Positions 8,267 to 10,957 of a stretch of 10,957 bases of DNA are shown here, piece by piece (position 1 is the first letter of the stretch; the number at the start of each line of letters is the position of its first letter). The translations under genes and the position numbers were made by a program. The notes under the pieces are model-generated. The model saw only the letters and a program-made list of their open reading frames with translations, did not search any database and had not been told where the DNA came from. The stretch covers positions 107,025 to 117,981 of the forward strand of contig NW_019091654.1 of NCBI RefSeq assembly GCF_001949145.1, read 5' to 3'. The DNA comes from Acanthaster planci (taxonomy: Eukaryota > Echinodermata > Asteroidea > Valvatida > Acanthasteridae).

Positions 8267-8665
8267 AAGTTCATCTCCTAACATACAATATAGAGGCACT
8301 GATAATGTAAAAGAAACCTTTACATTACGAACATGAAGATTTCGGACATTTTGACCCACAGAGTGGTTTCAATCATTTTACGGTTCGTATCATAAAACAC
8401 TAAATTCCCTAGAATCTTCAAAAGCCATTAGAAGGGGGAACGGGGGCTACTTCTCCCCAAACACCCTTGAGTTTTGTTGAGGATCATTTGGATCCCATAA
8501 TTTGGTTGTGCTGTTCACAAATCCAAGTAGAATTTCAGCTTGGAAAAACCCTTCACATAACACTGATTTTTTTGGGGGGGTGGGGAGGAGAACGAGGAAT
8601 CGTGGAACTTGCATGAAAAGTGGTGTGGGCAGAATGAACAGCTCAAGGTATGAGTTGATGGTACA

Positions 8666-8886
8666 ATAAATGGAACTTCTTTTTTTCAAGATGTATTTTT
8701 TGCGTTGGGGAGATGTTAATTATATATAACGGTTTGCCCGTACCCAACGTATATTAATAAGCACTGTATGCTATAAGCTTGTGAGGTTTTTTCACAAGCT
8801 CTCGGACAAGCACTGAGCATACAGTGCTTATTAATATACGTTGGGTACGGGCAAACCGTTATATATAAATGGCACTTCTGTTATTC
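8666..8886. mobile_element. Possible small non-autonomous element bounded by direct repeats
   Basis: ATAAATGGAACTTCT at 8666-8680 recurs with one change at 8865-8879. The similarity continues with two more mismatches over about 22 bp (8666-8687 and 8865-8886). These copies flank the inverted repeat, as a target-site duplication would. However, the right copy overlaps the end of the right arm and is less well conserved than the arms, so the element call is tentative. Confidence 0.3.
8720..8868. repeat. Perfect 53-bp inverted repeat (foldback/MITE-like or long hairpin)
   Basis: The left arm 8720-8772 is the exact complement of the right arm 8816-8868, with a 43-nt spacer. I checked all pairs by hand. 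The spacer contains its own hairpin: AGCTTGTGA (8776-8784) pairs with TCACAAGCT (8792-8800) around a 7-nt loop. The spacer also carries AAGCACTG (8808-8815), a direct copy of 8759-8766 in the left arm. The arms end in TATATATA, and no transposase is nearby. It could be a short non-autonomous foldback element or a template-switch product; if transcribed, it would be a Dicer-type substrate. Confidence 0.95.
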
Positions 8887-9314
8887 TGTGACGAATTATT
8901 ACCAAAGCAAAATTAACAATAGTCTGCATTTTCAGAATTACACTGGCCGAGTGCCCACCTGTTATGTATTGTATTTGGGCGGTGTTTGAAGTTCGGTGAT
9001 TTCTTGTTCAGATGCTATCATGCACAGAATTCCACATCAATTCCCATGCAGTAAATTGCCCTGGATTTGTCCCAGCACATGAATCACAGAGACATGTCAG
9101 GTTGTTTTCGCAGCATTTCTAAATGGGATTTGTCATACTTCAAATCATTTAACAACCCATGGATAGTAATGCATGTAGTTCATTTCTAACTTGTCCCAGG
9201 AGTGGTATTATTTTGGGCCGAAAATACTGCCTTTCTAAGAACAGCAAGGTCCCACATCCAGGGTCCTTTACCAAAATGGACTGGACATCGGTCATCATGG
9301 TCTCACTGCATCAT

Positions 9315-9339
9315 CATGGTCTCATGTTCTGAGACCATG
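9315..9339. repeat. 10-bp hairpin
   Basis: CATGGTCTCA (9315-9324) pairs perfectly with TGAGACCATG (9330-9339) around a 5-nt loop. The left arm is part of a direct repeat: TCATCATGGTCTCA also occurs about 19 bp upstream, starting at 9292. Confidence 0.9.
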
Positions 9340-9439
9340 TCAAGCAGCCATACTTGCTGCAGCACTCAACCACGCCATATGGATGCCTGAGGGTTCCATA
9401 CACTCAACCTTCACTGGCAACATGTACATTGTGTGCAAT

Positions 9440-9467
9440 TGATGCCTACATGTTCATGTAGGCATCA
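9440..9467. repeat. 13-bp near-continuous palindrome
   Basis: Bases 9440-9452 pair perfectly with 9455-9467 around a 2-nt centre (TT). The core is GATGCCTACATG. It lies about 100 bp downstream of the 10-bp hairpin, in AT-rich intergenic DNA. Confidence 0.9.
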
Positions 9468-10957
9468 TCACCATGGCAATGATTCAAGTGTAAGATTGTA
9501 GATGTTCGCACACACTACTGCATACAGAGCTAAAAGGACATCCTGTAAAATTGGCACACCAAATCCCTGTATGTTTGTCATCTCATGTAACGCAAATAAA
9601 CACAGCAGTGTCCATGAGGGTACTGCACACTAGGACTGGCCATACATCTAGATAAACTATGCTGGTAAATGCCCATGTCTTGGCTAAATTAACGAATGAA
9701 CCATTTCTACCAATTCTGATTCAAAGGAACTTGTGGGACACATTTTCTCGTCTACATGTAATGTTTTTGTAAAATGTAATCAAAGTCGCTTTTGCAGAAA
9801 TTCCAAAACTTGACACTTCTTAGTTGAATCTGTTGAATCTTTTTCTATTTTCTCTGTGCGATAACAATTCACATTATTTTAAATTTCACTTTTTTGCAAA
9901 TATTTAGGGTAAACTGTAGCGTCGTTTACAATGCACAAATTACTGTAAATATAACTCATTTGATCACGTCTTTTTAGATTGTCCTTTAAAGAAACTCAAA
10001 CTATAAATCTATGGGATGACCTTGGGATAGCTTGTATATTTAAAACAGAAAGTTCATACAATAAAACAGGGCTCACTGCAAGTTTATACAATAAATTTGG
10101 AAAGAAATATCAATAATCACTCAATCTGATAAATGTTGAAATATGTAAACAAACCTCTGTACATTATCTATAGTTTCTAATTCCAATATATGGATAAACA
10201 CTTCTCAAACACTTTTGCAACGAAAATATTAACATTTTCTTTTAAAAACCCCAAAGAGAATTATTTACGAGTGTCGTTTGGAAAACATTTATAAACCTAG
10301 CAAGAGAATGTATTACAAAACAAATTATATAATCAACAGCAAACCATTTTTTTCAGTCACAAAGCAAAACATTTACAGAACAAAACTGCCAAAGAAATGG
10401 TATAAAAATCACACACAGGTTTAAATGCAGTTCTTTTGACAGACTTCGGCTACATGAACTACCTATATGTATCATATCTGGTTGACCTAAGAGAAAAAAA
10501 ATGGAAAACTTATGTTTAATCACAAGTCAGAAAGCCACTGGCTTTCACTGAAATATCAGTTCATGAACCTTGACCTAACACTGATCAAGTAGACAGTCGT
10601 TGGATACAGAGATACTGCATGCACTTCACAAGGCAAAGTTGAAGTTAAACCCACGTATTAGAGACACAAAAAGGATTAAGGCTTGTATTTTTTTCATCTG
10701 TAAACCCCTTCGCGCCGGGACGCACCGTAAAAATCGAGATCCTGAGCCCACTTTTCAGCTATTATTCTCGGCCCACGCTTGAGCGAACACGGTGAAAGAA
10801 GGCAGACCCTGGCTCTTGTATATATGGTAATTGGCCTTTGTGTGTAGCCCAGAAATAAAAAGACCAAATTTCTATCATAATCACCAGCTTCACAATAGTC
10901 CCCACTTTGAAAAGAGGCAACGGGAATGTGGAGGCGCATGCAACCGAACAATTCGCC

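Larger units (their letters stand above)
8267..10957. other. Intergenic DNA with hairpins, no supported gene
   Basis: I see no exon series, RNA gene or long conserved frame here. It holds the large foldback element at 8720-8868, hairpins at 9315-9339 and 9440-9467, a G-run near 8574-8585 and a TACATGTA at 9753-9760. An AT-rich block lies at roughly 9840-10400, where two near-identical strings with AATAAA (10051-10066 and 10081-10096) lie 30 bp apart. CpG becomes more frequent at about 10700-10800, which might mark a neighbouring gene beyond the right edge. Confidence 0.6.

Noticed and set aside
8574-8596. G-quadruplex from a G7-T-G4 run
   Set aside because: Only two long G-runs followed by pairs of G are present. 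A four-tract quadruplex would need very short loops within one run, so the case is weak.
10530-10546. 8-bp inverted repeat with a one-base centre
   Set aside because: A single central base cannot form a hairpin loop, and repeats of this size are expected by chance in a window this long.
10694-10951. Minus-strand open frame of about 85 codons in a locally CpG-richer stretch
   Set aside because: No recognised motif, no clear splice partners and no conserved features. It may be chance or a fragment of a gene beyond the edge, but it cannot be supported.
1-10957. A bacterial-type defence, mobile or CRISPR system
   Set aside because: There is no repeat-spacer array, no operon-like gene packing and no recognisable nuclease, integrase or toxin frame. 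The window is ordinary spliced animal DNA.

Overview
This is eukaryotic nuclear DNA. Genes are broken by GT-AG introns, intergenic and intronic DNA is AT-rich, and there is no prokaryotic operon structure or ribosome-binding-site pattern. The one firmly identified gene is an animal-type hydroxypyruvate isomerase (HYI). The moderate intron sizes (142-900 nt), a candidate non-vertebrate-type multi-pass receptor and many copies of the palindrome TACATGTA suggest a marine invertebrate. A lancelet, hemichordate, echinoderm or mollusc would fit; I cannot decide which from sequence alone.

Layout: (i) Positions 1-2360 on the minus strand hold the 5' part of a multi-pass membrane protein gene. Its three phase-compatible exons are 2360-1724, 1052-867 and 144-1, and it runs off the left edge. 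The first exon encodes four hydrophobic helices and the next two encode a hydrophilic, acidic segment. (ii) Positions 2361-3432 are the spacer between this gene and HYI, which point away from each other. It holds a (TAC)n tract, paired CRE-like half sites and an ETS-type site just upstream of HYI. (iii) Positions 3433-7415 on the plus strand hold a complete eight-exon HYI gene. The frame is conserved across all seven introns and the protein is 269 residues from the conserved start, with an optional 24-residue N-terminal extension. (iv) Positions 7416-10957 contain no gene I can support: first the probable HYI 3' UTR, then AT-rich intergenic DNA.

The most unusual object is at 8720-8868: a perfect 53-bp inverted repeat around a 43-nt spacer that carries its own 9-bp hairpin. 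It is flanked by a diverged direct repeat, as expected for a small foldback/MITE-like element or a long-hairpin RNA locus. Other points to check are the possible dual start of HYI (cytosolic versus mitochondrial), a 97-bp tandem duplication with paired substitutions, the strong TACATGTA excess, and several CRE-containing palindromes. I found no CRISPR array, rRNA, tRNA, phage or bacterial mobile element. Nothing in the sequence links the two genes to a shared pathway.
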